From the NCBI GenBank assembly GCA_036435485.1, contig CM071601.1, positions 182,371,939 to 182,435,938 of the forward strand: 64,000 nucleotides of DNA, written 5' to 3'. The translations under genes were made by a program, and so were the position numbers. Each line of letters starts with the position of its first letter. Position 1 is the stretch's first letter. This document shows, piece after piece, positions 36,335 to 49,277 of the stretch. The notes below the pieces were generated by a model that saw only the letters and a program-made list of their open reading frames with translations, was not told the DNA's origin and did not search any database. The DNA is from Saposhnikovia divaricata (Eukaryota > Streptophyta > Magnoliopsida > Apiales > Apiaceae).

Positions 36335-36784
36335 ATGGTGATGAAGAATGAATTTGATTTGGGTTCTAATTTTGATGGAGATGGATTTGTGGAGGAGGAG
36401 GAAGAGGAATCGGAAGAATCGGAGTTGGAGGAGGAGGAATCGGAATAAGAATCGGTGGAGAATGCTGTCAAGTCTCCTCCAGTGGAGGTAAAAGATTTAT
36501 CTTATTATTTTAAAACAGAGTTATACACGGATGGTCCCGAGAAGCCGGAATCCGAGGAGGATGTATTAGGGGATAGTGATCGTGATGAGAAAGATTATGC
36601 CTTCAAATTTGTGGTCGAGAAACGCTCCAGGACTGTTACCAATCCCAAGCTTCCCCGAAAAATTTACTTCAGACCTAATGGTCCTAAACAGCGTGTTTCC
36701 ACCACCCTTTCTGTACTCTATGATCCGGGCTTTCCTGTGGCTGCCATATCCAAATTGGCTCTCAAAACCTATAATAAAATCCAG
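36335..36784 (+). pseudogene. Exon-1 copy 25, stop codon
   Basis: TAA at 36446-36448. EKPESE, VVEKRS and FRPNGP changes. Confidence 0.85.
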
Positions 36785-37213
36785 GTATATGATATGTGTC
36801 CTTTTTTATTTTTGTTTTTAAATCGTAAGTACATATCATCATAATCACAATCAGTTACAAAGCTCCTCCCTGTTCTTCGGGTTCTTAGCAGAATATTCGT
36901 ATTTTGCTCCATAATTCCAGCAACCACTAAAGCATTGTTATACCAAATTCTCCCTATAACAATTACCTTTGCCAACATTGTTTTAAATAAATAACAATAC
37001 AATTTAAAGAAATAATAAATAAATAAAGAATGAAAAAAGAACATTTTATATAATTATTTTTAAAATACATAATAGGTTACAAAGTTGACAAAAAATTAAA
37101 AATCTCAAACACCACCAGCCCAGGCCCAGTCCCAGGCCTGTATATATTTGGGCGGGAGGAGAAGGGGGATAGAGTAACATAAAAATAAAAATTAGGGCAA
37201 AATAGATTGGGAA

Positions 37214-37664
37214 ATGGTGATGAAGAATTAATTTGATTTGGGTTCTAATTGTGATGGAGATGGATTTGCGGAGGAGGAGGAAGAGGAATCGGAAGAATCG
37301 GAGTTGGAGGAGGTGGAATCGGAATCAGAATCGGTGGAGAATGCTGTAAAGTCTCCTCCAGTGGAGGTAACGGATTTATCTTATTATTTTAAAACAGAGT
37401 TATACACGGATGGTCCCGAGGAGCCGGAATCCGAGGAGGATGTATTAGGGGATAGTGATCGTGATGAGAAAGATTATGCCTTCAAATTTGGTGGTCAAGA
37501 AACGCTCCAGGACTGTTACCAATCCCAAACTTCCCCGAAAAATTTACTTCAGACGTAATGGTCCCAAACAGCGTGTTTCCACCACCCCTTCTGTACTCTA
37601 TGATCCGGGCTTTCCTGCGGCTGCCATATCCAAATTGGCTCTCAAAACCTATAATAAAATCCAG
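37214..37664 (+). pseudogene. Exon-1 copy 26, early stop and frameshift
   Basis: TAA at codon 6 (37229-37231) and one extra G near 37490 (AAATTTGGTGGTC). Confidence 0.85.
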
Positions 37665-38092
37665 GTATATGATATGTGTCTTTTTTTATTTTTATTTTTA
37701 AATCATATGTACATATCATCATAATCACAATCAGTTACAAAGCTCCTCCCTGTTCTTCGGGTTCTTAGCAGAATATCCGTATTTTGCTCCATAATTCCAG
37801 CAACAACTAAAGCATTGTTATACCAAATTCTCCCTATAACAATTACCTTTGCCAACATTGTTTTAAATAAATAACAATATAATTTATAGAAATTATAAAT
37901 AAATAAAGAATGAAAAAAGAACATTTTATAGAATTATTTTTAAAATACAAAATAGGTTATGAAGTTGACAAAAAATTAAAAATCTCAAACACCACCAGCC
38001 CAGGCCCAGTCCCAGGCCTGTATATATTTGGGCGGGAGGAGAAGGGGGTAGAGTAACATAAAAATTAAAATTAGGGCAAAATAGATTGCGAA

Positions 38093-38542
38093 ATGGTGAT
38101 GAAGAATGAATTTGATTTGGGTTCTAATTGTGATGGAGATGGATTTGCGGAGGAGGAGAAAGAGGAATCGGAAGAATCGGAGTTGGAGGAGGTGGAATCG
38201 GAATCAGAATCGGTGGAGAATGCTGTAAAGTCTCCTCCAGTGGAGGTAAAAGATTTATCTTATTATTTTAAAACAGAGTTATACACGGATGGTCCCGAGG
38301 AGCCGGAATCCGAGGAGGAGGTATTAGGGGATAGTGATCGTGATGAGAAAGATTATGCCTCCAAATTTGTGGTCAAGAAACGCTCCAGGACTGTTACCAA
38401 TCCCAAGCTTCCCCGAAAAATTTACTTCAGACGTAATGGTCCCAAACAACGTGTTTCCACCACCCCTTCTGTACTCCATGATCCGGGCTTTCTTGTGGCT
38501 GCCATAACCAAATTGGCTCTCAAAAGCTATAATAAAATCCAA
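38093..38542 (+). CDS. Exon-1 copy 27, open, short-type unit
   Basis: Full frame with CAAGTATATG donor, EEEKEESEE, DYASKF and VLHDPGFLVAA. Followed by the short spacer. Confidence 0.55.
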
Positions 38543-38903
38543 GTATATGATATGTGTACTTTTTTATTTTTATTTTTAAATCGTATGTACTTTTTGCTCC
38601 ATAATTCCAGCAACCACTAAAGCATTGTTATACCAAATTTTCCCTATAACAATTACCTTTGCCAACATTGTTTTAAATAAATAACAATTCAATTTATAGA
38701 AATTATAAATAAATAAAGAAAGAAAAAAGAACATTTTATAGAATTATTTTTAAAATACAAAATAGGTTACGAAGTTGACAAAAAATTAAAAATCTCAAAC
38801 ACCACCAGCCCAGGCCCAGTCCCAGGCCTGTATATATTTGGGCGGGAGGAGAAGGGGGATAGAGTAACATAAAAATAGAAATTAGGGCAAAATAGATTGG
38901 GAA

Positions 38904-39353
38904 ATGGTGATGAAGAATTAATTTGATTTGGGTTCTAATTGTGATGGAGATGGATTTGCGGAGGAGGAGGAAGAGGAATCGGAAGAATCGGAGTTGGAGG
39001 AGGTGGAATCGGAATCAGAATCGGTGGAGAATGCTGTAAAGTCTCCTCCAGTGGAGGTAAAAGATTTATCTTATTATTTTAAAACAGAGTTATACACGGA
39101 TGGTCCCGAGGAGCCGGAATCCGAGGAGGATGTATTAGGGGATAGTGATCGTGATGAGAAAGATTATGCCTTAAAATTTGTGGTCAAGAAACGCTCCAGG
39201 ACTGTTACCAATCCCAAACTTCCCCGAAAAATTTACTTCAGACGTAATGGTCCCAAACAGCGTGTTTCCACCACCCCTTCTGTACTCTATGATCCGGGCT
39301 TTCCTGCGGCTGCCATATCCAAATTGGCTCTCAAAACCTATAATAAAATCCAG
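38904..39353 (+). pseudogene. Exon-1 copy 28, early stop
   Basis: TAA at codon 6 (38919-38921). Otherwise open to a normal donor. DYALKF and GFPAAAI variants. Confidence 0.85.
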
Positions 39354-39780
39354 GTATATGATATGTGTCCTTTTTATTTTTATTTTTAAATCGTATGTAC
39401 ATATCATCATAATCACAATCAGTTACAAAGCTCCTCCCTGTTCTTCGGGTTCTTAGCAGAATATCCGTATTTTGCTCCATAATTCCAGCAACAACTAAAG
39501 CATTGTTATACCAAATTCTCCCTATAACAATTACCTTTGCCAACATTGTTTTAAATAAATAACAATACAATTTATAGAAATTATAAATAAATAAAGAATG
39601 AAAAAAGAACATTTTATAGAATTATTTTTAAAATACAAAATAGGTTATGAAGTTGACAAAAAATTAAAAATCTCAAACACCACCAGCCCAGGCCCAGTCC
39701 CAGGCCTGTATATATTTGGGCGGGAGGAGAAGGGGGTAGAGTAACATAAAAATTAAAATTAGGGCAAAATAGATTGCGAA

Positions 39781-40230
39781 ATGGTGATGAAGAATGAATT
39801 TGATTTGGGTTCTAATTGTGATGGAGATGGATTTGCGGAGGAGGAGGAAGAGGAATCGGAAGAATCGGAGTTGGAGGAGGTGGAATCGGAATCAGAATCG
39901 GTGGAGAATGCTGTAAAGTCTCCTCCAGTGGAGGTAAAAGATTTATCTTATTATTTTAAAACAGAGTTATACACGGATGGTCCCGAGGAGCCGGAATCCG
40001 AGGAGGAGGTATTAGGGGATAGTGATCGTGATGAGAAAGATTATGCCTCCAAATTTGTGGTCAAGAAACGCTCCAGGACTGTTACCAATCCCAAGCTTCC
40101 CCGAAAAATTTACTTCAGACGTAATGGTCCCAAACAACGTGTTTCCACCACCCCTTCTGTACTCCATGATCCGGGCTTTCTTGTGGCTGCCATAACCAAA
40201 TTGGCTCTCAAAAGCTATAATAAAATCCAA
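39781..40230 (+). CDS. Exon-1 copy 29, open, short-type unit
   Basis: Nearly the same as copy 27 (1688 bp upstream) with a normal acidic run. CAAGTATATG donor. Confidence 0.55.
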
Positions 40231-40591
40231 GTATATGATATGTGTACTTTTTTATTTTTATTTTTAAATCGTATGTACTTTTTGCTCCATAATTCCAGCA
40301 ACCACTAAAGCATTGTTATACCAAATTCTCCCTATAACAATTACCTTTGCCAACATTGTTTTAAATAAATAACAATTCAATTTATAGAAATTATAAATAA
40401 ATAAAGAAAGAAAAAAGAACATTTTATAGAATTATTTTTAAAATACAAAATAGGTTACGAAGTTGACAAAAAATTAAAAATCTCAAACACCACCAGCCCA
40501 GGCCCAGTCCCAGGCCTGTATATATTTGGGCGGGAGGAGAAGGGGGATAGAGTAACATAAAAATTAAAATTAGGGCAAAATAGATTGCGAA

Positions 40592-41041
40592 ATGGTGATG
40601 AAGAATTAATTTGATTTGGGTTCTAATTGTGATGGAGATGGATTTGCGGAGGAGGTGGAAGAGGAATCGGAAGAATCGGGGTTGGAGGAGGTGGAATCGG
40701 AATCAGAATCGGTGGAGAATGCTGTAAAGTCTCCTCCAGTGGAGGTAAAAGATTTATCTTATTATTTTAAAACAGAGTTATACACGGATGGTCCCGAGGA
40801 GCCGGAATCCGAGGAGGATGTATTAGGGGATAGTGATCGTGATGAGAAAGATTATGCCTTCAAATTTGTGGTCAAGAAACGCTCCAGGACTGTTACCAAT
40901 CCCAAGCTTCCCCGAAAAATTTACTTCAGACGTAATGGTCCCAAACAGCGTGTTTCCACCACCCCTTCTGTACTCTATGATCCGGGCTTTCCTGTGGCTG
41001 CCATATCTAAATTGGCTCACAAAACCTATAATAAAATCCAG
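40592..41041 (+). pseudogene. Exon-1 copy 30, early stop, donor lost
   Basis: TAA at codon 6 (40607-40609). The donor GT is changed to AT (CAGATATATG). KLAHKTYNKIQ variant. Confidence 0.85.
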
Positions 41042-41470
41042 ATATATGATATTTATCCTTTTTTATTTTTATTTTTAAATCGTATGTACATATCATCATA
41101 ATCACAATCAGTTACAAAGCTCCTCCCTGTTCTTCGGGTTCTTAGCAGAATATCCGTATTTTGCTCCATAATTCCAGCAACAACTAAAGCATTGTTATAC
41201 CAAATTCTCCCTATAACAATTACCTTTGCCAACATTGTTTTAAATAAATAACAATACAATTTATAGAAATTATAAATAAATAAAAAATGAAAAAAGAACA
41301 TTTTATAGAATTATTTTTAAAATACAAAATAGGTTATGAAGTTGACAAAAAATTAAAAATCTCAAACACCACAAGCCCAGGCCCAGTCCCAGGCCTGTAT
41401 ATATTTGGGCGGGAGGAGAAGGGGGGTAGAGTAACATAAAAATTAAAATTAGGGCAAAATAGATTGCGAA

Positions 41471-41914
41471 ATGGTGATGAAGAATGAATTTGATTTGGGT
41501 TCTAATTGTGATGGAGATGGATTTGCGGAGGAGGAGGAAGTGGAATCGGAAGAATCGGAGTTGGAGGAGGTGGAATCAGAATCGGTGGAGAATGCTGTCA
41601 AGTCTCCTCCAGTGGAGGTATAAGATTTATCTTATTATTTTAAAACAGAGTTATACACGGATGGTCCCGAGGAGCCGGAATCCGAGGAGGATGTATTAGG
41701 GGATAATGATCGTGATGAGAAAGATTATGCCTTCAAATTTGTGGTCAAGAAACGATCCAGGACTGTTACCAATCCTAAGCTTCCCCGAAAAATTTACTTC
41801 AGACGTAATGGTCCCAAACAGCGTGTTTCCACCACCCCTTCTGTACTCTATGATCCGGGCTTTCATGTGGGTGCCATATCCAAATTGGCTCTCAAAACCT
41901 ATAATAAAATCCAG
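41471..41914 (+). pseudogene. Exon-1 copy 31, stop codon
   Basis: AAA to TAA at 41621-41623 directly after PPVEV. 6-nt in-frame deletion in the ESES stretch. GFHVGAI variant. Confidence 0.85.
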
Positions 41915-42343
41915 GTATATTATATGTGTCCTTTTTTATTTTTATTTTTAAATCGTATGTACATATCATCATAATCACAATAAGTTACAAAGCTCCTCCC
42001 TATTCTTCGGGTTCTTAGCAGAATATCCGTATTTTGCTCCATAATTCCAGCAACAACTAAAGCATTGTTATACCAAATTCTCCCTATAACAATTACCTTT
42101 GCCAACATTGTTTTAAATAAATAACAATACAATTTATAGAAATTATAAATAAATAAAGAATGAAAATAGAACATTTTATAGAATTATTTTTAAAATACAA
42201 AATAGGTTACGAAGTTGACAAAAAATTAAAAATCTCAAACACCACCAGCCCAGGCCCAGTCCCAGGCCTGTATATATTTGGGCGGGAGGAGAAGGGGGAT
42301 AGAGTAACATAAAAATTAAAATTAGGGCAAAATAGATTGCGAA

Positions 42344-42787
42344 ATGGTGATGAAGAATGAATTTGATTTGGGTTCTAATTGTGATGGAGATGGATTTGCG
42401 GAGGAGGAGGATGGGGAATCAGAAGAATCGGAGTTGGAGGTGGTGGAATTAGAATCGGTGGAGAATGCTGTCAAGTCTCCTCCAGTGGAGGTAAAAGATT
42501 TATCTTATTATTTTAAAACAGAGTTATACACGGATGGTCCCGAGGAGCCGGAATCCGAGGAGGATGTATTAGGGGATAGTGATCGTGATGAGAAAGATTA
42601 TGCCTTCAAATTTGTGGTCAAGAAACGCTCCAGGACTGTTACCAATCCCAAGCTTCCCCGAAAAATTTACTTCAGACGTAATGGTCCCAAACAGCGTGTT
42701 TCCACCACCCCTTCTGTACTCTATGATCCGGGCTTTCCTGTGGCTGCCATATCTAAATTGGCTCACAAAACCTATAATAAAATCCAG
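42344..42787 (+). CDS. Exon-1 copy 32, open but donor lost
   Basis: Full frame of 148 codons, but the donor GT is AT (CAGATATATG), so it could not splice to exon 2 in the usual way. EEEDGESEESELEVVELESVE marks a diverged acidic region (shown in part). Confidence 0.5.
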
Positions 42788-43216
42788 ATATATGATATTT
42801 ATCCTTTTTTATTTTTATTTTTAAATCGTATGTACATATCATCATAATCACAATCAGTTACAAAGCTCCTCCCTGTTCTTCGGGTTCTTAGCAGAATATC
42901 CGTATTTTGCTCCATAATTCCAGCAACAACTAAAGCATTGTTATACCAAATTCTCCCTATAACAATTACCTTTGCCAACATTGTTTTAAATAAATAACAA
43001 TACAATTTATAGAAATTATAAATAAATAAAGAATGAAAAAAGAACATTTTATAGAATTATTTTTAAAATACAAAATAGGTTATGAAGTTGACAAAAAATT
43101 AAAAATCTCAAACACCACAAGCCCAGGCCCAGTCCCAGGCCTGTATATATTTGGGCGGGAGGAGAAGGGGGGTAGAGTAACATAAAAATTAAAATTAGGG
43201 CAAAATAGATTGCGAA

Positions 43217-43660
43217 ATGGTGATGAAGGATGAATTTGATTTGGGTTCTAATTGTGATGGAGATGGATTTGCGGAGGAGGAGGAAGTGGAATCGGAAGAA
43301 TCGGAGTTGGAGGAGGTGGAATCAGAATCGGTGGAGAATGCTGTCAAGTCTCCTCCAGTGGAGGTATAAGATTTATCTTATTATTTTAAAACAGAGTTAT
43401 ACACGGATGGTCCCGAGGAGCCGGAATCCGAGGAGGATGTATTAGGGGATAATGATCGTGATGAGAAAGATTATGCCTTCAAATTTGTGGTCAAGAAACG
43501 ATCCAGGACTGTTACCAATCCTAAGCTTCCCCGAAAAATTTACTTCAGACGTAATGGTCCCAAACAGCGTGTTTCCACCACCCCTTCTGTACTCTATGAT
43601 CCGGGCTTTCCTGTGGGTGCCATATCCAAATTGGCTCTCAAAACCTATAATAAAATCCAG
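43217..43660 (+). pseudogene. Exon-1 copy 33, stop codon
   Basis: TAA at 43367-43369 after PPVEV. MVMKDEF at the start. Confidence 0.85.
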
Positions 43661-44089
43661 GTATATTATATGTGTCCTTTTTTATTTTTATTTTTAAATC
43701 GTATGTACATATCATCATAATCACAATCAGTTACAAAGCTCCTCCCTATTCTTCGGGTTCTTAGCAGAATATCCGTATTTTGCTCCATAATTCCAGCAAC
43801 AACTAAAGCATTGTTATACCAAATTCTCCCTATAACAATTACCTTTGCCAACATTGTTTTAAATAAATAACAATACAATTTATAGAAATTATAAATAAAT
43901 AAAGAATGAAAATAGAACATTTTATAGAATTATTTTTAAAATACAAAATAGGTTACGAAGTTGACAAAAAATTAAAAATCTCAAACACCACCAGCCCAGG
44001 CCCAGTCCCAGGCCTGTATATATTTGGGCGGGAGGAGAAGGGGGATAGAGTAACATAAAAATTAAAATTAGGGCAAAATAGATTGCGAA

Positions 44090-44533
44090 ATGGTGATGAA
44101 GAATGAATTTGATTTGGGTTCTAATTGTGATGGAGATGGATTTGCGGAGGAGGAGGAAGGGGAATCGGAAGAATCGGAGTTGGAGGTGGTGGAATCAGAA
44201 TCGGTGGAGAATGCTGTCAAGTCTCCTCCAGTGGAGGTAAAAGATTTATCTTATTCTTTTAAAACAGAGTTATACACGGATGGTCCCGAGGAGCCGGAAT
44301 CCGAGGAGGATGTATTAGGGGATAGTGATCGTGATGAGAAAGATTATGCCTTCAAATTTGTGGTCAAGAAACGCTCCAGGACTGTTACCAATCCCAAGCT
44401 TCCCCGAAAAATTTACTTCAAACGTAATGGTCCCAAACAGCGTGTTTCCACCACCCCTTCTGTACTCTATGATCCGGGCTTTCCTGTGGCTGCCATATCC
44501 AAATTGGCTCTCAAAACCTATAATAAAATCCAG
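44090..44533 (+). CDS. Exon-1 copy 34, open
   Basis: Full frame of 148 codons with normal donor. EEEGESEESELEVVESESVE acidic run, LSYSFKTEL and YFKRNGP changes. Confidence 0.6.
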
Positions 44534-44962
44534 GTATATGATATGTGTCCTTTTTTATTTTTATTTTTAAATCGTATGTACATATCATCATAATCACAAT
44601 CAGTTACAAAGCTCCTCCCTGTTCTTCGGGTTCTTAGTAGAATATCCGTATTTTGCTCCATAATTCCAGCAACCACTAAAGCATTGTTATACCAAATTCT
44701 CCCTATAACAATTACCTTTGCCAACATTGTTTTAAATAAATAACAATAAAATTTATAGAAATTATAAATAAATAAAGAATGAAAAAAGAACATTTTATAG
44801 AATTATTTTTAAAATACAAAATAGGTTATGAAGTTGACAAAAAATTAAAAATCTCAAACACCACCAGCCCAGGCCAAGTCCCAGGCCTGTATATATTTGG
44901 GCGGGAGGAGAAGGGGGGTAGAGTAACATAAAAATTAAAATTAGGGCAAAATAGATTGCGAA

Positions 44963-45412
44963 GTGGTGATGAAGAATGAATTTGATTTGGGTTCTAATTG
45001 TGATGGAGATGGATTTGCGGAGGAGGAGGAAGAGGAATCGGAAGAATCGGAGTTGGAGGAGGTGGAATCGGAATCAGAATCGGTGGAGAATGCTGTAAAG
45101 TCTCCTCCAGTGGAGGTAAAAGATTTATCTTATTATTTTAAAACAGAGTTATACACGGATGGTCCCGAGGAGCCGGAATCCGAGGAGGAGGTATTAGGGG
45201 ATAGTGATCGTGATGAGAAAGATTATGCCTTCAAATTTGTGGTCAAGAAATGCTCCAGGACTGTTACCAATCCCAAGCTTCCCCGAAAAATTTACTTCAG
45301 ACGTAATGGTCCCAAACAGCGTGTTTCCACCACCCCTTCTGTACTCTATTATCCGGGCTTTCCTGTGGGTGCCATATCCAAATTGGCTCTCAAAACCTAT
45401 AATAAAATCCAG
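44963..45412 (+). CDS. Exon-1 copy 35, open, first ATG changed to GTG
   Basis: The first codon is GTG, but an in-frame ATG two codons later (44969) can serve. The donor is normal though the intron continues GTATATTATATG. KKCSRT and LYYPGF changes. Confidence 0.55.
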
Positions 45413-45841
45413 GTATATTATATGTGTCCTTTTTTATTTTTATTTTTAAATCGTATGTACATATCATCATAATCACAATCAGTTACAAAGCTCCTCCCTA
45501 TTCTTCGGGTTCTTAGCAGAATATCCGTATTTTGCTCCATAATTCCAGCAACAACTAAAGCATTGTTATACCAAATTCTCCCTATAACAATTACCTTTGC
45601 CAACATTGTTTTAAATAAATAACAATACAATTTATAGAAATTATAAATAAATAAAGAATGAAAATAGAACATTTTATAGAATTATTTTTAAAATACAAAA
45701 TAGGTTACGAAGTTGACAAAAAATTAAAAATCTCAAACACCACCAGCCCAGGCCCAGTCCCAGGCCTATATATATTTGGGCGGGAGGAGAAGGGGGATAG
45801 AGTAACATAAAAATTAAAATTAGGGCAAAATAGATTGCGAA

Positions 45842-46291
45842 ATGGTGATGAAGAATTAATTTGATTTGGGTTCTAATTGTGATGGAGATGGATTTGCGGA
45901 GGAGGAGGAAGAGGAATCGGAAGAATCGGGGTTGGAGGAGGTGGAATCGGAATCAGAATCGGTGGAGAATGCTGTAAAGTCTCCTCCAGTGGAGGTAAAA
46001 GATTTATCTTATTATTTTAAAACAGAGTTATACACGGATGGTCCCGAGGAGCCGGAATCCGAGGAGGATGTATTAGGGGATAGTGATCGTGATGAGAAAG
46101 ATTATGCCTTCAAATTTGTGGTCAAGAAACGCTCCAGGACTGTTACCAATCCCAAGCTTCCCCGAAAAATTTACTTCAGACGTAATGGTCCCAAACAGCG
46201 TGTTTCCACCACCCCTTCTGTACTCTATGATCCGGGCTTTCTTGTGGCTGACATATCTAAATTGGCTCACAAAACCTATAATAAAATCCAG
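45842..46291 (+). pseudogene. Exon-1 copy 36, early stop, donor lost
   Basis: TAA at codon 6 (45857-45859) and CAGATATATG at the donor, as in copy 30 located 5250 bp upstream. GFLVADI variant. Confidence 0.85.
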
Positions 46292-46720
46292 ATATATGAT
46301 ATTTATCCTTTTTTATTTTTATTTTTAAATCGTATGTACATATCATCATAATCACAATCAGTTACAAAGCTCCTCCCTGTTCTTCGGGTTCTTAGCAGAA
46401 TATCCGTATTTTGCTCCATAATTCCAGCAACAACTAAAGCATTGTTATACCAAATTCTCCCTATAACAATTACCTTTGCCAACATTGTTTTAAATAAATA
46501 ACAATACAATTTATAGAAATTATAAATAAATAAAGAATGAAAAAAGAACATTTTATAGAATTTTTTTTAAAATAAAAAATAGGTTATGAAATTGACAAAA
46601 AATTAAAAATCTCAAACACCACAAGCCCAGGCCCAGTCCCAGGCCTGTATATATTTGGGCGGGAGGAGAAGGGGGGTAGAGTAACATAAAAATTAAAATT
46701 AGGGCAAAATAGATTGCGAA

Positions 46721-47164
46721 ATGGTGATGAAGAATGAATTTGATTTGGGTTCTAATTGTGATGGAGATGGATTTGCGGAGGAGGAGGAAGTGGAATCGGA
46801 AGAATCGGAGTTGGAGGATGTGGAATCAGAATCGGTGGAGAATGTTGTCAAGTCTCCTCCAGTGGAGGTATAAGATTTATCTTATTATTTTAAAACAGAG
46901 TTATACACGGATGGTCCCGAGGAGCCGGAATCCGAGGAGGATGTATTAGGGGATAATGATCGTGATGAGAAAGATTATGCCTTCAAATTTGTGGTCAAGA
47001 AACGATCCAGGACTATTACCAATCCTAAGCTTCCCCGAAAAATTTACTTCAGACGTAATGGTCCCAAACAGCGTGTTTCCACCACCCCTTCTGTACTCTA
47101 TGATCCGGGCTTTCCTGTGGGTGCCATATCCAAATTGGCTCTCAAAACCTATAATAAAATCCAG
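46721..47164 (+). pseudogene. Exon-1 copy 37, stop codon
   Basis: TAA at 46871-46873 after PPVEV. SRTITNPK variant. Confidence 0.85.
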
Positions 47165-47593
47165 GTATATTATATGTGTCCTTTTTTATTTTTATTTTTA
47201 AATCGTATGTACATATCATCATAATCACAATCAGTTACAAAGCTCCTCCCTATTCTTCGGGTTCTTAGCAGAATATCCGTATTTTGCTCCATAATTCCAG
47301 CAACAACTAAAGCATTGTTATACCAAATTCTCCCTATAACAATTACCTTTGCCAACATTGTTTTAAATAAATAACAATACAATTTATAGAAATTATAAAT
47401 AAATAAAGAATGAAAATAGAACATTTTATAGAATTATTTTTAAAATACAAAATAGGTTACGAAGTTGACAAAAAATTAAAAATCTCAAACACCACCAGCC
47501 CAGGCCCAGTCCCAGGCCTGTATATATTTGGGCGGGAGGAGAAGGGGGATAGAGTAACATAAAAATTAAAATTAGAGCAAAATAGATTGCGAA

Positions 47594-48037
47594 ATGGTGA
47601 TGAAGAATGAATTTGATTTGGGTTCTAATTGTGATGGAGATGGATTTGCGGAGGAGGAGGAAGGGGAATCGGAAGAATCGGAGTTGGAGGTGGTGGAATC
47701 AGAATCGGTGGAGAATGCTGTCAAGTCTCCTCCAGTGGAGGTAAAAGATTTATCTTATTATTTTAAAACAGAGTTATACACGGATGGTCCCGAGGAGCCG
47801 GAATCCGAGGAGGATGTATTAGGGGATAGTGATCGTGATGAGAAAGATTATGCCTTCAAATTTGTGGTCAAGAAACGCTCCAGGACTGTTACCAATCCCA
47901 AGCTTCCCCGAAAAATTTACTTCAGACGTAATGGTCCCAAACAGCGTGTTTCCACCACCCCTTCTGTACTCTATGATCCGGGCTTTCCTGTGGCTGCCAT
48001 ATCCAAATTGGCTCTCAAAACCTATAATAAAATCCAG
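47594..48037 (+). CDS. Exon-1 copy 38, open
   Basis: Full frame of 148 codons. This is the closest copy to exon 2 that is both open and has the canonical CAGGTATATG donor. Same acidic run as copy 34, 3504 bp upstream. Confidence 0.6.
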
Positions 48038-48466
48038 GTATATGATATGTGTCCTTTTTTATTTTTATTTTTAAATCGTATGTACATATCATCATAATCA
48101 CAATCAGTTACAAAGCTCCTCCCTGTTCTTCGGGTTCTTAGTAGAATATCCGTATTTTGCTCCATAATTCCAGCAACCACTAAAGCATTGTTATACCAAA
48201 TTCTCCCTATAACAATTACCTTTGCCAACATTGTTTTAAATAAATAACAATACAATTTATAGAAATTATAAATAAATAAAGAATGAAAAAAGAACATTTT
48301 ATAGAATTATTTTTAAAATACAAAATAGGTTATGAAGTTGACAAAAAATTAAAAATCTCAAACACCACCAGCCCAGGCCAAGTCCCAGGCCTGTATATAT
48401 TTGGGCGGGAGGAGAAGGGGGGTAGAGTAACATAAAAATTAAAATTAGGGCAAAATAGATTGCGAA

Positions 48467-48916
48467 GTGGTGATGAAGAATGAATTTGATTTGGGTTCTA
48501 ATTGTGATGGAGATGGATTTGCGGAGGAGGAGGAAGAGGAATCGGAAGAATCGGAGTTGGAGGAGGTGGAATCGGAATCAGAATCGGTGGAGAATGCTGT
48601 AAAGTCTCCTCCAGTGGAGGTAAAAGATTTATCTTATTATTTTAAAACAGAGTTATACACGGATGGTCCCGAGGAGCCGGAATCCGAGGAGGATGTATTA
48701 GGGGATAGTGATCGTGATGAGAAAGATTATGCCTCCAAATTTGTGGTCAAGAAACGCTCCAGGACTGTTACCAATCCCAAGCTTCCCCGAAAAATTTACT
48801 TCAGACGTAATGGTCCCAAACAACGTGTTTCCACCACCCCTTTTGTACTCTATGATCCGGGCTTTCTTGTGGCTGCCATAACCAAATTGGCTCTCAAAAG
48901 CTATAATAAAATCCAA
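48467..48916 (+). CDS. Exon-1 copy 39, open, short-type unit, GTG at first start
   Basis: Closest open copy to exon 2. The first codon is GTG, with ATG at 48473. The donor is CAAGTATATG. Splicing to 50331 would skip the broken copy 40 over an intron of 1414 nt. Confidence 0.55.
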
Positions 48917-49277
48917 GTATATGATATGTGTACTTTTTTATTTTTATTTTTAAATCGTATGTACTTTTTGCTCCATAATTCCAGCAACCACTAAAGCATT
49001 GTTATACCAAATTCTCCCTATAACAATTACCTTTGCCAACATTGTTTTAAATAAATAACAATTCAATTTATAGAAATTATAAATAAATAAAGAAAGAAAA
49101 AAGAACATTTTATAGAATTATTTTTAAAATAAAAAATAGGTTATGAAGTTGACAAAAAATTAAAAATCTCAAACACCACCAGCCCAGGCCCAGTCCCATG
49201 CTTGTATATATTTGGGCGGGAGGAGAAGGGGGGTAGAGTAACATAAAAATTAAAATTAGGGCAAAATAGATTGCGAA

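Noticed and set aside
18233..48916. Minus-strand frames MDFIIGFESQFGYGS over exon 1
   Set aside because: Antisense shadows of the exon. They appear only where small changes remove a stop.
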